NCBI GenBank assembly: GCA_937141405.1
Contig: CAKZQQ010000004.1
Span: forward strand, 1 to 64,000
Direction: 5' to 3'
Source: an uncultured Campylobacterota bacterium
GTDB lineage: Bacteria; Campylobacterota; Campylobacteria; Campylobacterales; Sulfurovaceae
Length of the DNA stretch: 64,000 nt
Part shown: positions 55,626 to 63,518 of the stretch, piece by piece
How positions within the stretch are numbered: the stretch's first letter is position 1
Layout of the letters: each line of letters begins with the position of its first letter
The notes under the pieces: model-generated
Seen by the model: only the letters and a program-made list of their open reading frames with translations
The model's database searches: none
Told to the model about the DNA's origin: nothing
Position numbers and translations under genes: made by a program

Positions 55626-56362
55626 TATCTTGAAAACCTCTTGAGTGCCGACTTTTTAAAATACTGCTCTGAGATATCTGTATCGTAGCGTATATCTTCG
55701 ATGGTAATCTCAGTAAAACTATCCTTTTTATCGGTTGGTGATATCTTCCAATAGGTCGGTGTGTAGTACTTCCCAACCTTTTTCACCTTATCGTAGATAA
55801 AAGTTCGAACCTCTTTGCCCTCCTCATCATAAAAGATATCTTTTGTATCTGTATAGTTTGAGGTATCAATAAGGGAGATGATCTTACCCCACACCACGGC
55901 AGCATCCTCCTTGGGGATAAGTTCTATGGTGACCATCTTGCCGTTTTGTTTGATTATCTTTGCATTGTAATCATCCACGATAGAGCTTTGCTTGACTATA
56001 TCATCATTGGTGATATCGCTTCCCATCCAGTTTTGCAACATCATCGATGGCGGTATCTTAATGATGCGTTCAATCTTTGGAACATATTGCCACATCTGAT
56101 TGTCAAGACTCAAAAAAGTAATTCCAGCATCTTTTGGTGGATAGATCGTCTTTACAAAACTTTTTTTCTTTCCTTGTGACCAGGTTTGCATCTTCATGGT
56201 GCGTTTATGTCCAAATGAAGTGATACTCATACTCATTTGCATATAGACATTTTTTCCGCGTAGATTGGTATCGACTTTTTCCATGATGTCATGTGCTGAT
56301 TGTTGTGCGTTCAATAGGGAAGATAGGCAAAGTGCGATTAGGATTTTTGTTAGATGTCTCAT
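55625..56362 (-). CDS. LolA-like outer membrane lipoprotein-sorting protein
   Basis: The 245-residue protein has a signal peptide (LTKILIALCLSSLLNA-QQ) and the LolA/LolB-type open beta-barrel: 'SAHDIMEKVDTNLRGKNVYMQMSM', 'KKSFVKTIYPPKDAGITFLSLDNQMWQYVPKIERIIKIPPSMM', 'IEDIRYDTDISEQYFK'. This belongs to the longer 'lipoprotein-sorting' family that travels with MacB-like permeases and differs from housekeeping LolA. It leads the five-gene operon under the shared promoter motif at 56470-56498 and should carry a lipid or lipoprotein across the periplasm. Confidence 0.82.
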   Translation of the reverse strand: MRHLTKILIALCLSSLLNAQQSAHDIMEKVDTNLRGKNVYMQMSMSITSFGHKRTMKMQTWSQGKKKSFVKTIYPPKDAGITFLSLDNQMWQYVPKIERIIKIPPSMMLQNWMGSDITNDDIVKQSSIVDDYNAKIIKQNGKMVTIELIPKEDAAVVWGKIISLIDTSNYTDTKDIFYDEEGKEVRTFIYDKVKKVGKYYTPTYWKISPTDKKDSFTEITIEDIRYDTDISEQYFKKSALKRFSR

Positions 56363-56469
56363 TTGTAACTCCGATGTTTATGTGCTTTGTATCTCAAGAT
56401 ACTCACTCTCATTTAGCATCTAAAAGACTTGTAGTCTCATTTTAAAACATAATCTTTTATCCATGAACC

Positions 56470-56498
56470 ATTATATATAAATAATCTAAGATATGAAA
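56470..56498 (-). promoter_or_regulatory. Shared promoter motif, copy B (lolA-like operon)
   Basis: Read leftwards, TTTCATATCTTAGA (56498-56485) is followed after 9 bp by TATAAT (56475-56470), 108 bp before ATG 56362. The rest of the 311-bp gap 56363-56673 holds the long leader of this operon and, near 56639, a TATACT that could serve the gene at 56674; nothing else was seen. Confidence 0.65.
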
Positions 56499-56673
56499 GT
56501 ATGGTGTTGCTCTCATTTGAGTTTTTTATTTTAGTATTCTTAGTGCACCTCTTTTAAGGCGGTGATATACTCGATCAATCAATTTATATTTTACTCTAGA
56601 ATATTAATCACAAAATCTCTATTTCTTAATCTTTTTTGGTATACTTTTATCACTATTTTTTTAAAGGGATTTT

Positions 56674-57075
56674 ATGGAAGAAACAGCGGAAAATAAACGA
56701 CCGATATTGCTTACTATTATCTGCGTATTGATTATCATTGGTGCAATATTGGCTCCTCTTTCGATTTATGCAGTGATGAATAACCCGATCGCAATGGATG
56801 TAATGGAAAAAGCAAGTCAACTTTCAATATCGATACAATATGCCATGATAGTACTTGGCTCGATCGTTGGATTGGCAACAGCTGTCGGCATGCTTAAGGG
56901 CATAAAACTTGCAAGAACTTTTTATGTAGCTTACTCCGTTCTTGCTTTGATTGTCAGTTTTGCAGCTTCAAATATGAAACAATCACTCATAGTAACTATT
57001 TTAATCACGATAGTTGTATTAGGACTCCTTTACCTTCCGAATATCAATAGATATTTTGACAGAGCAAATGCGTAA
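56674..57075 (+). CDS. Four-helix membrane protein, unknown function
   Basis: The 133-residue protein has four membrane helices (about 11-32, 52-75, 80-98, 102-122) with a short charged start (MEETAENKRP) and the end NINRYFDRANA. ATG 56674 follows AAAGGG. No family is recognised. It overlaps the next membrane protein gene by 8 bp, so the two form a unit. The region is more A/T-rich than the core genes around it. Confidence 0.7.
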   Translation: MEETAENKRPILLTIICVLIIIGAILAPLSIYAVMNNPIAMDVMEKASQLSISIQYAMIVLGSIVGLATAVGMLKGIKLARTFYVAYSVLALIVSFAASNMKQSLIVTILITIVVLGLLYLPNINRYFDRANA

Positions 57076-57493
57076 GTTTTTTTCTATAGTTGCCTATGTC
57101 TTTGCCGCAATATTTACGGCATCAATAGTATTTGGCTCATTCCAAGATATTCCTCATGATGGTAATGGAACAAATGGTAGATTAATTGTCATCGCCATAT
57201 TGACAACTATATCAATACTTTTTTTTGCTCTCGCTTCTTGGATCTACCCCTCGAAAAATTGGCAAAAACCTACAGCTATCACACTATTTTTAGCTGTTGG
57301 ACTTATGCTCATTGGAGCACTTAATAACTACTTTATCATGAAAGATATGCAAAACTTGGATTTAGAGTTAGCCGAAAATAAAGAGATGTTTCAAGGGGAA
57401 GTTTTAACATACAATCTGCCTTTTGGCATCTTAGTGTCTCTAGTGCTTTTAGCTATCGCTGCATTTCTTTATAGGAAATCACTAAAGGCGTAA
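57068..57493 (+). CDS. Membrane protein coupled to the preceding gene, unknown function
   Basis: The 141-residue protein has four membrane helices (about 6-25, 40-58, 70-88, 115-135). The short charged loop before the last helix reads MKDMQNLDLELAENKEMF. ATG 57068 overlaps the stop of the gene before it. No family is recognised. Confidence 0.65.
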   Translation: MRKFFSIVAYVFAAIFTASIVFGSFQDIPHDGNGTNGRLIVIAILTTISILFFALASWIYPSKNWQKPTAITLFLAVGLMLIGALNNYFIMKDMQNLDLELAENKEMFQGEVLTYNLPFGILVSLVLLAIAAFLYRKSLKA

Positions 57494-57617
57494 TACTGTT
57501 TTTTGTACCTTAGCTTTTAGAGAGAATGAGGCATACAAACAACCAAGAATACAGAAAAGTGACATCACCAATCATGTGAGTTCTTTGTCTCTGCAAATCA
57601 ACCAAAAGAATATTTTG

Positions 57618-58019
57618 TTATCTTTTCCCTGTTAAAAAAACAAAGTACCCCATAACCATAGTTGTAGATATCCCAACAATGCTTGGAATTATAAAATCAC
57701 TAGGGCGTTCAAGAAAGAAAGAAAACATACAAGCTATCACAGATAAGATAATCAAAATACCATAATTTGCCCATGGATTTTTAAAACTTAAAAATGCCGA
57801 GATAATACCTACAACAAAAGCAGGAATAATAGCGCTTACATATCCAAAAAATAAAAAGAGGGGAAAAAGTGAAAGTTTCTCTGAAAATGTCAAAAAACTC
57901 GGACGATGTGCAGTGACTGAAGATATAATCATTGTCGTGAAAAAAAATAAAATTGTCCCAACAAGAGGACCGAAAAAAGTAAAGATTAAAATCCTTTTTA
58001 TCTCAGTATATTTTCCCAT
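57618..58019 (-). CDS. Four-helix membrane protein, unknown function
   Basis: The 133-residue protein has four helices (about 9-35, 48-72, 80-98, 107-128). ATG 58019 is used because AAAGG stands directly against the other ATG (58025). It is divergent from htrA. No family is recognised; A/T content is high. The 124-bp gap to 57493 holds nothing that I can name. Confidence 0.65.
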   Translation of the reverse strand: MGKYTEIKRILIFTFFGPLVGTILFFFTTMIISSVTAHRPSFLTFSEKLSLFPLFLFFGYVSAIIPAFVVGIISAFLSFKNPWANYGILIILSVIACMFSFFLERPSDFIIPSIVGISTTMVMGYFVFLTGKR

Positions 58020-58111
58020 ATTCATCCTTTGTATTCATACAGCATATTATACGCAAAACCATCTAATAGATATGACAACTCGCTATTTACATTCAATTTA
58101 CCCTCTTTTTT

Positions 58112-58117
58112 TATAAT
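58112..58117 (+). promoter_or_regulatory. -10 box for htrA
   Basis: TTTTATAATCAACC contains TATAAT 31 bp before ATG 58148, and it probably drives htrA-cprR-cprS together. Confidence 0.6.
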
Positions 58118-58147
58118 CAACCATAAAAAAATAAAAAGGCTATCATT

Positions 58148-59548
58148 ATGAAAAAAATACTTCTCATACCCCTTATTCTTTGCATAGGTCTCAATGCAAC
58201 GAACATAGAGTTTAAAGAGGCACCAAAAAATCCCGATCGCATCTTGCCTCAAGATGATGATGAGATCCTCTCCTTTGCACCTATTTTGAAGAACGGGATA
58301 GACGCCGTTGTCAACATCTCCACAAAGACAAATATCAAGATGGGCAATCGACCAAATATCTTCAATGACCCCTTCTTTGAACAGTTCTTTGGAAGAGACT
58401 ATCAAGGAAGAGTGCCACAAGATAGAACGCAGAGAGCTTTAGGATCAGGTGTTATCATCACCGAAGATGGCTACATCGTCACCAATTATCATGTCGTTGA
58501 CGGTGCCGATGAGATAAGCGTAACACTCAGCGGAAGTGACGAGGAGCACAAAGCAAAACTTATAGGCTCCGATAAAGATAGCGATATAGCACTCATCAAG
58601 ATAGATGCCAAAGATCTCCATCCTATAGCATTTGCCAATGCAAAAGATATCAAGATCGGCGATGTCGTTTTTGCTATAGGTAATCCCTTTGGAGTCGGCG
58701 AAAGTGTCACGCAAGGAATCGTCTCCGCACTTGGCAAAGATGCGGTAGGCATCAATAGGTATGAAAATTTTATCCAAACGGATGCCTCTATCAATCCGGG
58801 CAACTCCGGAGGTGCACTCATCGATAGCAGAGGAGCACTTATAGGAATCAACACGGCTATCCTCTCTCGTTCAGGTGGCAACCACGGCATCGGATTTGCT
58901 ATCCCTGTAGATATGGTCAAAAATGTCATCACCCAACTTGCAAAAGACGGCAAAGTAAGTAGAGGTTATATGGGTGTGAATATCTCGGTACTAACAAAAG
59001 ATCTCAAAGACCTCTATGAAAACAAAAAAGGTGCTGTTGTTACCAATGTGCAACAAGGTAGTGCTGCCGATAAAGCAGGGATTAAAAGAGGTGATCTTAT
59101 CTTAAAAGTTGATGGCGAAGAGATCGACTCTCCTCAAGAACTTTCAAGAATCATCGGCAATAAAAATCCAAACGAGACCATAAAGATAAAACTCGAGCGA
59201 GACAGAGATATACACTTTGCTTCGCTCAAACTTGGCGACCAACAAAATGCCGTTATCACAGGAAAATCATCAAAATTGCTTGAGGGAGCAGAGCTTGCTA
59301 ACATCACCCCGCAAATTGCAAAAAGATTAAGACTGCCGATAACCAATGGAATCGCTATCACTGCAATCAAATCAAATAGTAAAGCACAAAAAGAAGGTTT
59401 TCAAGTTGGAGATGTTATCATACAGGTAGAAAATTCGCCGATTGGTTCTATAGAGGATCTTAGCAGATATCTCAACAATAGCTCAAAAGGTGCAAAAAGG
59501 GTCTACATAAACCGCTATGGGACAATTGGCCTATTGGTTGTGAGATAA
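58148..59548 (+). CDS. htrA: Periplasmic serine protease/chaperone HtrA (DegQ type)
   Basis: The 466-residue protein has a signal peptide (ILLIPLILCIGLNA). The trypsin-like domain has the triad H115 (TNYHVVDGAD), D146 (DSDIALIKID) and S220 (GNSGGALID). Two PDZ domains follow (about 270-360 and 375-460). It degrades or refolds damaged envelope proteins. The CprRS genes start 6 bp downstream, the same order as in Campylobacter jejuni, where that system affects htrA. Confidence 0.95.
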   Translation: MKKILLIPLILCIGLNATNIEFKEAPKNPDRILPQDDDEILSFAPILKNGIDAVVNISTKTNIKMGNRPNIFNDPFFEQFFGRDYQGRVPQDRTQRALGSGVIITEDGYIVTNYHVVDGADEISVTLSGSDEEHKAKLIGSDKDSDIALIKIDAKDLHPIAFANAKDIKIGDVVFAIGNPFGVGESVTQGIVSALGKDAVGINRYENFIQTDASINPGNSGGALIDSRGALIGINTAILSRSGGNHGIGFAIPVDMVKNVITQLAKDGKVSRGYMGVNISVLTKDLKDLYENKKGAVVTNVQQGSAADKAGIKRGDLILKVDGEEIDSPQELSRIIGNKNPNETIKIKLERDRDIHFASLKLGDQQNAVITGKSSKLLEGAELANITPQIAKRLRLPITNGIAITAIKSNSKAQKEGFQVGDVIIQVENSPIGSIEDLSRYLNNSSKGAKRVYINRYGTIGLLVVR

Positions 59549-59554
59549 AAAGGA

Positions 59555-60241
59555 TTGACCATAATTCGCATATTGCTTATAGAAGATGACTCTGAACTAG
59601 CACTGATACTGACAAACTATCTGACAAAACATGACATGGAGGTCATAGGGGCAGAAGACCCCTATATGGGTCTCTCACTTTTAAGTCAATATCCATTTGA
59701 TCTTGTCATTCTCGATCTTACCCTGCCCGGCATGGATGGACTTGAGGTGATTCCTAAGATCAGAGCGACCGGCAACATCCCTATCATCATCTCCTCTGCG
59801 CGTGATGACATCACCGATAAGGTCATAGGATTAGAGAGGGGTGCTGATGATTATATGCCAAAGCCGTATGATCCTAGAGAGCTTGTAACACGCATCAAGA
59901 CGATTTTGAGACGCACCCATATCAGCGACGAGGCATCAAAGAAAACTGAAACACTTTTCGAGATAGACTCAGCAGCAAATGCTATCATCTTTAAGGGGCA
60001 TATGCTCGAGCTCACAGCAGCAGAATTTGATATCCTTTCAACACTTATCAATCACAAAAACGGCTCTATATCAAGAGAACAGCTCATCTATGATAGTGAT
60101 CACATTGATGATGAGAGTTCGATCAAAAACATAGATGTGATGATATCAAGAATCAGACAAAAACTTGCAAAAATCGATAGTGAAAAAAGCTATATAAAGC
60201 CGATTCGCGGCGTAGGTTATATGTTGACAGATAGAGTATGA
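59555..60241 (+). CDS. cprR: Response regulator, CprR type
   Basis: The 228-residue OmpR-family regulator has acidic residues in RILLIEDDSELA, phosphoacceptor D54 (VILDLTLPGMDG), K near MPKPYDP, and a winged helix with SSIKNIDVMISRIRQKL and IKPIRGVGYML. The name rests on the htrA-cprR-cprS order and the close fit of the N-terminus to that family. The start is unclear: TTG 59555 follows AAAAAGG by only two bases, while ATA 59561 or ATT 59564 would have better spacing and give the normal RILLIEDD start. Confidence 0.85.
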   Translation: MTIIRILLIEDDSELALILTNYLTKHDMEVIGAEDPYMGLSLLSQYPFDLVILDLTLPGMDGLEVIPKIRATGNIPIIISSARDDITDKVIGLERGADDYMPKPYDPRELVTRIKTILRRTHISDEASKKTETLFEIDSAANAIIFKGHMLELTAAEFDILSTLINHKNGSISREQLIYDSDHIDDESSIKNIDVMISRIRQKLAKIDSEKSYIKPIRGVGYMLTDRV

Positions 60242-61482
60242 AAAACTTATCCGTTGGAACTTTTATTCATCTGCTCTTTTCACTGGCTATTATCATACTT
60301 ACGCTTACTATCTATTTTTTTATCTCATGGAATAACGATAAATATAAGATCGATGAAGTAAGCCACTATAAACTCATCGCCGATGCTTTTCTCTCTAATG
60401 TTCAACTCAACCCTACCGAAAATCAGTTGCAAAAATTTTATAAAGATTTTTCTGTCAGACCCGCCTCTATCGAAAAAGTAAAAGACGGCATAGAGGATGA
60501 GGGGAAAACGGTTTTTGCTGGTCAATCGATGTTCGGTCAAGTGAGGGTATTTGAAACACCCGATGCACACTATATTTATGTGCAAAGACTGGGCTATAAC
60601 CTTATGCTTCAAGATAATCGTCCAAAAAACTATACGGTTCAAATAGCCGTGGGTATAGGGATATTTCTTATCGTCTTGCTTGTTCTTCTCTATCTGGCAA
60701 TTTTAAAAAAACTCCATCCTCTTAAAAAACTCCATAAACAGATAGAGCGATTTGCTAAAGGAGATATACAAAGCAGAATCGACTATATTTATAATGACGA
60801 GATAGGCAAGATCGCGAAAAGTTTTGATCATGCTATCTTGCATATCAACAGACTCATCGCCTCAAAAAATCTCTTTATGAGAAATATCATGCATGAGCTT
60901 AAAACCCCGATAACCAAAGGAAGAATAGTTGTAGAATCCATAGATGATGACGCAACAAAAAAGATTCTCATCAGAGCATTTGATAGGATGAATGAGCTAA
61001 TTAATGAGCTCGCTGAAGTTGAGAGGGTCGCTATGCAAAACTTTACTCCGGATATAAAAGAGACCTCTCTTATGGAGATTGTGACAAAAGCACAAGAACT
61101 TCTTATGACGGATAAAAAACGAGTTGTTGTAGATTTTGAAGATTTTGAACTAAAAACAGATGCTAAACTTTTTGCACTTGCCATCAAAAATCTTCTCGAT
61201 AACGGTATCAAATACAGTAGCGATAAAACCGTCAAAATAACAGCAAATGATGGGTCTATCAGTATCACATCCAAAGGTGTAGAGCTCAAACATCCACTCT
61301 CATTTTATATCGAACCATTCTCGCAAGAAGAAAAAAGAAGTAGCGGTTTTGGGCTTGGTCTTTACATTGTCAACAGTATCTTAGAAAAGCTCCATTTCAA
61401 ATTTAGCTATAGATATATCAATAGTGAAAATATATTTACGATAAAAACGCGTAAAGCAAAATCGAAACCTAAAAAAGGTTAA
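60238..61482 (+). CDS. cprS: Sensor histidine kinase, CprS type
   Basis: The 414-residue kinase has two membrane helices (about 8-28 and 135-158) around a periplasmic sensor of about 100 residues, a HAMP linker, and H219 in MHELKTPITKGR, the phrase usual in ArsS/CprS kinases of this phylum. The N box is LAIKNLLDNGIKYS and G2 is GFGLGLYIVN. A normal G1 DxGxG is missing (the place reads ITSKGVEL). ATG overlaps the cprR stop by 4 bp. It likely responds to envelope state together with HtrA. Confidence 0.87.
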   Translation: MKNLSVGTFIHLLFSLAIIILTLTIYFFISWNNDKYKIDEVSHYKLIADAFLSNVQLNPTENQLQKFYKDFSVRPASIEKVKDGIEDEGKTVFAGQSMFGQVRVFETPDAHYIYVQRLGYNLMLQDNRPKNYTVQIAVGIGIFLIVLLVLLYLAILKKLHPLKKLHKQIERFAKGDIQSRIDYIYNDEIGKIAKSFDHAILHINRLIASKNLFMRNIMHELKTPITKGRIVVESIDDDATKKILIRAFDRMNELINELAEVERVAMQNFTPDIKETSLMEIVTKAQELLMTDKKRVVVDFEDFELKTDAKLFALAIKNLLDNGIKYSSDKTVKITANDGSISITSKGVELKHPLSFYIEPFSQEEKRSSGFGLGLYIVNSILEKLHFKFSYRYINSENIFTIKTRKAKSKPKKG

Positions 61483-61502
61483 TTATAAAATAATTAACTT
61501 TT
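61478..61502 (+). terminator. Hairpin after cprS
   Basis: GTTAATTAT and ATAATTAAC pair perfectly across AAA, directly over the cprS stop, and TTTT follows. All but two pairs are A-U, so it is a weak terminator. Confidence 0.45.
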
Positions 61503-61508
61503 AGCTAT

Positions 61509-61514
61509 TATAAT
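61509..61514 (+). promoter_or_regulatory. -10 box for the pigment cluster
   Basis: GCTATTATAATTC contains TATAAT 34 bp before ATG 61548. It is the first promoter of the rightward run of overlapping genes that continues beyond the window. Confidence 0.55.
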
Positions 61515-61547
61515 TCACTTTTAAAAAAGCAGGGGTTTTTCCGTTTT

Positions 61548-61862
61548 ATGAATCAGTTTACACATAAGCTATACACACTCTTAGAGAGAGATAGTGATAA
61601 CTGCCATATACAGCTGGCTGACGCATCACATCCTCTGTTTCAAGCACATTTTAAAAACAACCCCATACTACCTGCTTTTATAATAATTGATTTGATTGAA
61701 GAACTCTTTTGTGCGAAAGTTATTGAAATAAAAAAAGCAAAATTTTTAAAACCGATTTTACCAAATGATACCATAATATATAAAAGAACTGATGATCTCT
61801 TTGAGGTATACCATGCGGATAAAATTGTAGCGAGTTTGAGCGTATGCACTGTTGCATCGTAA
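61548..61862 (+). CDS. Hotdog-fold acyl dehydratase-like protein
   Basis: The 104-residue protein has 'ADASHPLFQAHFKNNPILPAFIIIDLIEELF', which matches the HPxFxGHFPxxPxLPG motif of FabZ/FabA-type hotdog proteins, and 'KAKFLKPILPNDTI'. It is shorter than FabZ (about 150) and lacks the usual later Glu region, so it may act as a partner or thioesterase-like unit. Such proteins are regular members of aryl-polyene and flexirubin clusters. It overlaps the GT2 gene by 19 bp. Confidence 0.75.
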   Translation: MNQFTHKLYTLLERDSDNCHIQLADASHPLFQAHFKNNPILPAFIIIDLIEELFCAKVIEIKKAKFLKPILPNDTIIYKRTDDLFEVYHADKIVASLSVCTVAS

Positions 61863-62530
61863 TCCCCGTTTATAACTCTCCATACATAAGAGAAGTATTG
61901 GAAGATATATCCAAAAAGGGATATACGGTTATAGTAGTAGATGATGGCTCAGATCAAGCCTTTGATGTATCAGATTTAAATATTGAACTAATATCTCATA
62001 AGGAAAATCAAGGCAAAGGTGAAGCTATCTTAAGTGGCGCGAAAAAAGCAAAAGAGCTTGGCTTTGATTGTTTTGTTACCATGGATGGCGATAAACAGCA
62101 TTTAAGTAGTGAAATTCAAAAATTAGTAGATGCCTATGAACCAGAGAGTATTGTGATAGGAAATCGTGATTTTAGTAGTGAAAACATACCTCGCTCTTCA
62201 AAATTTGGAAGAAAATTCAGTAATTTTTGGGTGATGATAGAGACATTTAAAAAGTTTAGGGATACGCAAAGTGGTTTTAGAATTTATCCTGTTTCCATTC
62301 TTGATCTAAAGATAAAAAATAGACGTTTTGATTTTGAAATTGAAGTGCTCGTCTTGCATTCATACAGAGGAGGTAAATGTATAGATGTTGATGTTGATTG
62401 CTTCTATCCTTCCTCGACAAAAAGAGTTTCTCATTTTGATAAAAAGAGAGATAATATAAGGCTATCTCTCTTGCATTCTAGACTATGTATGCAACGATTT
62501 CTTTTGTTGAGAGGTTTTCTGTGGCATTAA
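61844..62530 (+). CDS. Family 2 glycosyltransferase of the pigment cluster
   Basis: The 228-residue protein has a GT-A fold: CIVIPVYNS, VIVVDDGSDQ, HKENQGKGEAILSGA and the metal-binding TMDGDKQH (DxD), then DTQSGFRIYP. It is soluble and lacks membrane helices. Family 2 transferases of this DPM1-like type occur in aryl-polyene and flexirubin clusters, where they may decorate the lipid head. ATG 61844 lies within the hotdog gene. Confidence 0.82.
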   Translation: MHCCIVIPVYNSPYIREVLEDISKKGYTVIVVDDGSDQAFDVSDLNIELISHKENQGKGEAILSGAKKAKELGFDCFVTMDGDKQHLSSEIQKLVDAYEPESIVIGNRDFSSENIPRSSKFGRKFSNFWVMIETFKKFRDTQSGFRIYPVSILDLKIKNRRFDFEIEVLVLHSYRGGKCIDVDVDCFYPSSTKRVSHFDKKRDNIRLSLLHSRLCMQRFLLLRGFLWH

Positions 62531-62606
62531 AGAATTCTTTACCTTTATGTCATCTTAATTTTATTTGGATAAAATAATATTTTTACATAATTTAATAAGT
62601 GAAAAA

Positions 62607-63518
62607 ATGAAAAAAGTTTTAGTTATATATTACTCTCAGACGGGTCAATTAAAAAGTGTTGTTGAGAGTTTCATATCTCAACTACCTGATGATAAGATTC
62701 AAGTCGATATCAGAGAGATACAGGGCGTTGAACAATATCCATATCCATGGGGTTTTTATCAATTTGCGGATGAGTTTGTTGAAGCGGCTCTTGTCGAAGG
62801 GGCACCGGTAAACCCCATTCAAGATATAGAAGATGATTATGATTTGATTATTTTGGGCTATACGATTTGGTTCTTATCACCATCTTCTCCTATTGTAGGG
62901 TTTTTAAAATCTGAACAGGCAAAGAAAATCTTTAAAAACAAACCGGTAATTACACTTATCGCATGCAGGGATATGTGGGTAATGGCGCAAGAGAAAATGA
63001 AGGACTTGCTCAATAATCTCAATGCCATCTTGATAGATAATGTGGCATTAACCGATCAAGGAAAGGGAGTCTATTCTCTCATCACAACGCCTAAATGGCT
63101 TATGAGTGGAAAAAAAGATGCGTTTTGGTTTTTTCCTCCGGCAGGCATTTTACAAAGTGATATTGATGCTGCTTCAAGATTTGGTGAGCGTTTAAATACA
63201 CAATTAAAGCTTGATAAAGAAAAAGAGCTAAAACCGCTTCTTAGCAATTTAGGGGCTGTCAATATAGACGGTAAGCTTATTGGCTTAGAAATTATTGCAA
63301 CAAGAAGCTCAAAGATTTGGGCAAAATTTGTAAAGCTTTTTGGAAAGAAAAAGAGTTTAGGCAGAAAAATTGGAATGAGTTTTTATATAGGGTTTCTTGT
63401 ATTGCTTGTTTTTACAATCATGCCAATTAATCTAATTGTGAGAAAAATTATTAACAAATTTAGAAAAAACAAACTAAGAGATCTAGAGAGAAAATACGAA
63501 AGGCCTAGTGGTAGATGA
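62607..63518 (+). CDS. DarA-like dialkylresorcinol condensing enzyme
   Basis: The 303-residue protein has a flavodoxin-like start (MKKVLVIYYSQTGQLKSVVES), 'YPYPWGFYQFADEFVEA' and 'LGYTIWFLSPSSPIVGFL'. A C-terminal membrane helix (about 265-288) and a basic tail follow. This is the layout of DarA-type enzymes that, with DarB, join two acyl chains into a dialkylresorcinol. ATG 62607 is used; the frame reaches 14 codons further with an unlikely sequence. It overlaps the next gene by 4 bp. Confidence 0.82.
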   Translation: MKKVLVIYYSQTGQLKSVVESFISQLPDDKIQVDIREIQGVEQYPYPWGFYQFADEFVEAALVEGAPVNPIQDIEDDYDLIILGYTIWFLSPSSPIVGFLKSEQAKKIFKNKPVITLIACRDMWVMAQEKMKDLLNNLNAILIDNVALTDQGKGVYSLITTPKWLMSGKKDAFWFFPPAGILQSDIDAASRFGERLNTQLKLDKEKELKPLLSNLGAVNIDGKLIGLEIIATRSSKIWAKFVKLFGKKKSLGRKIGMSFYIGFLVLLVFTIMPINLIVRKIINKFRKNKLRDLERKYERPSGR

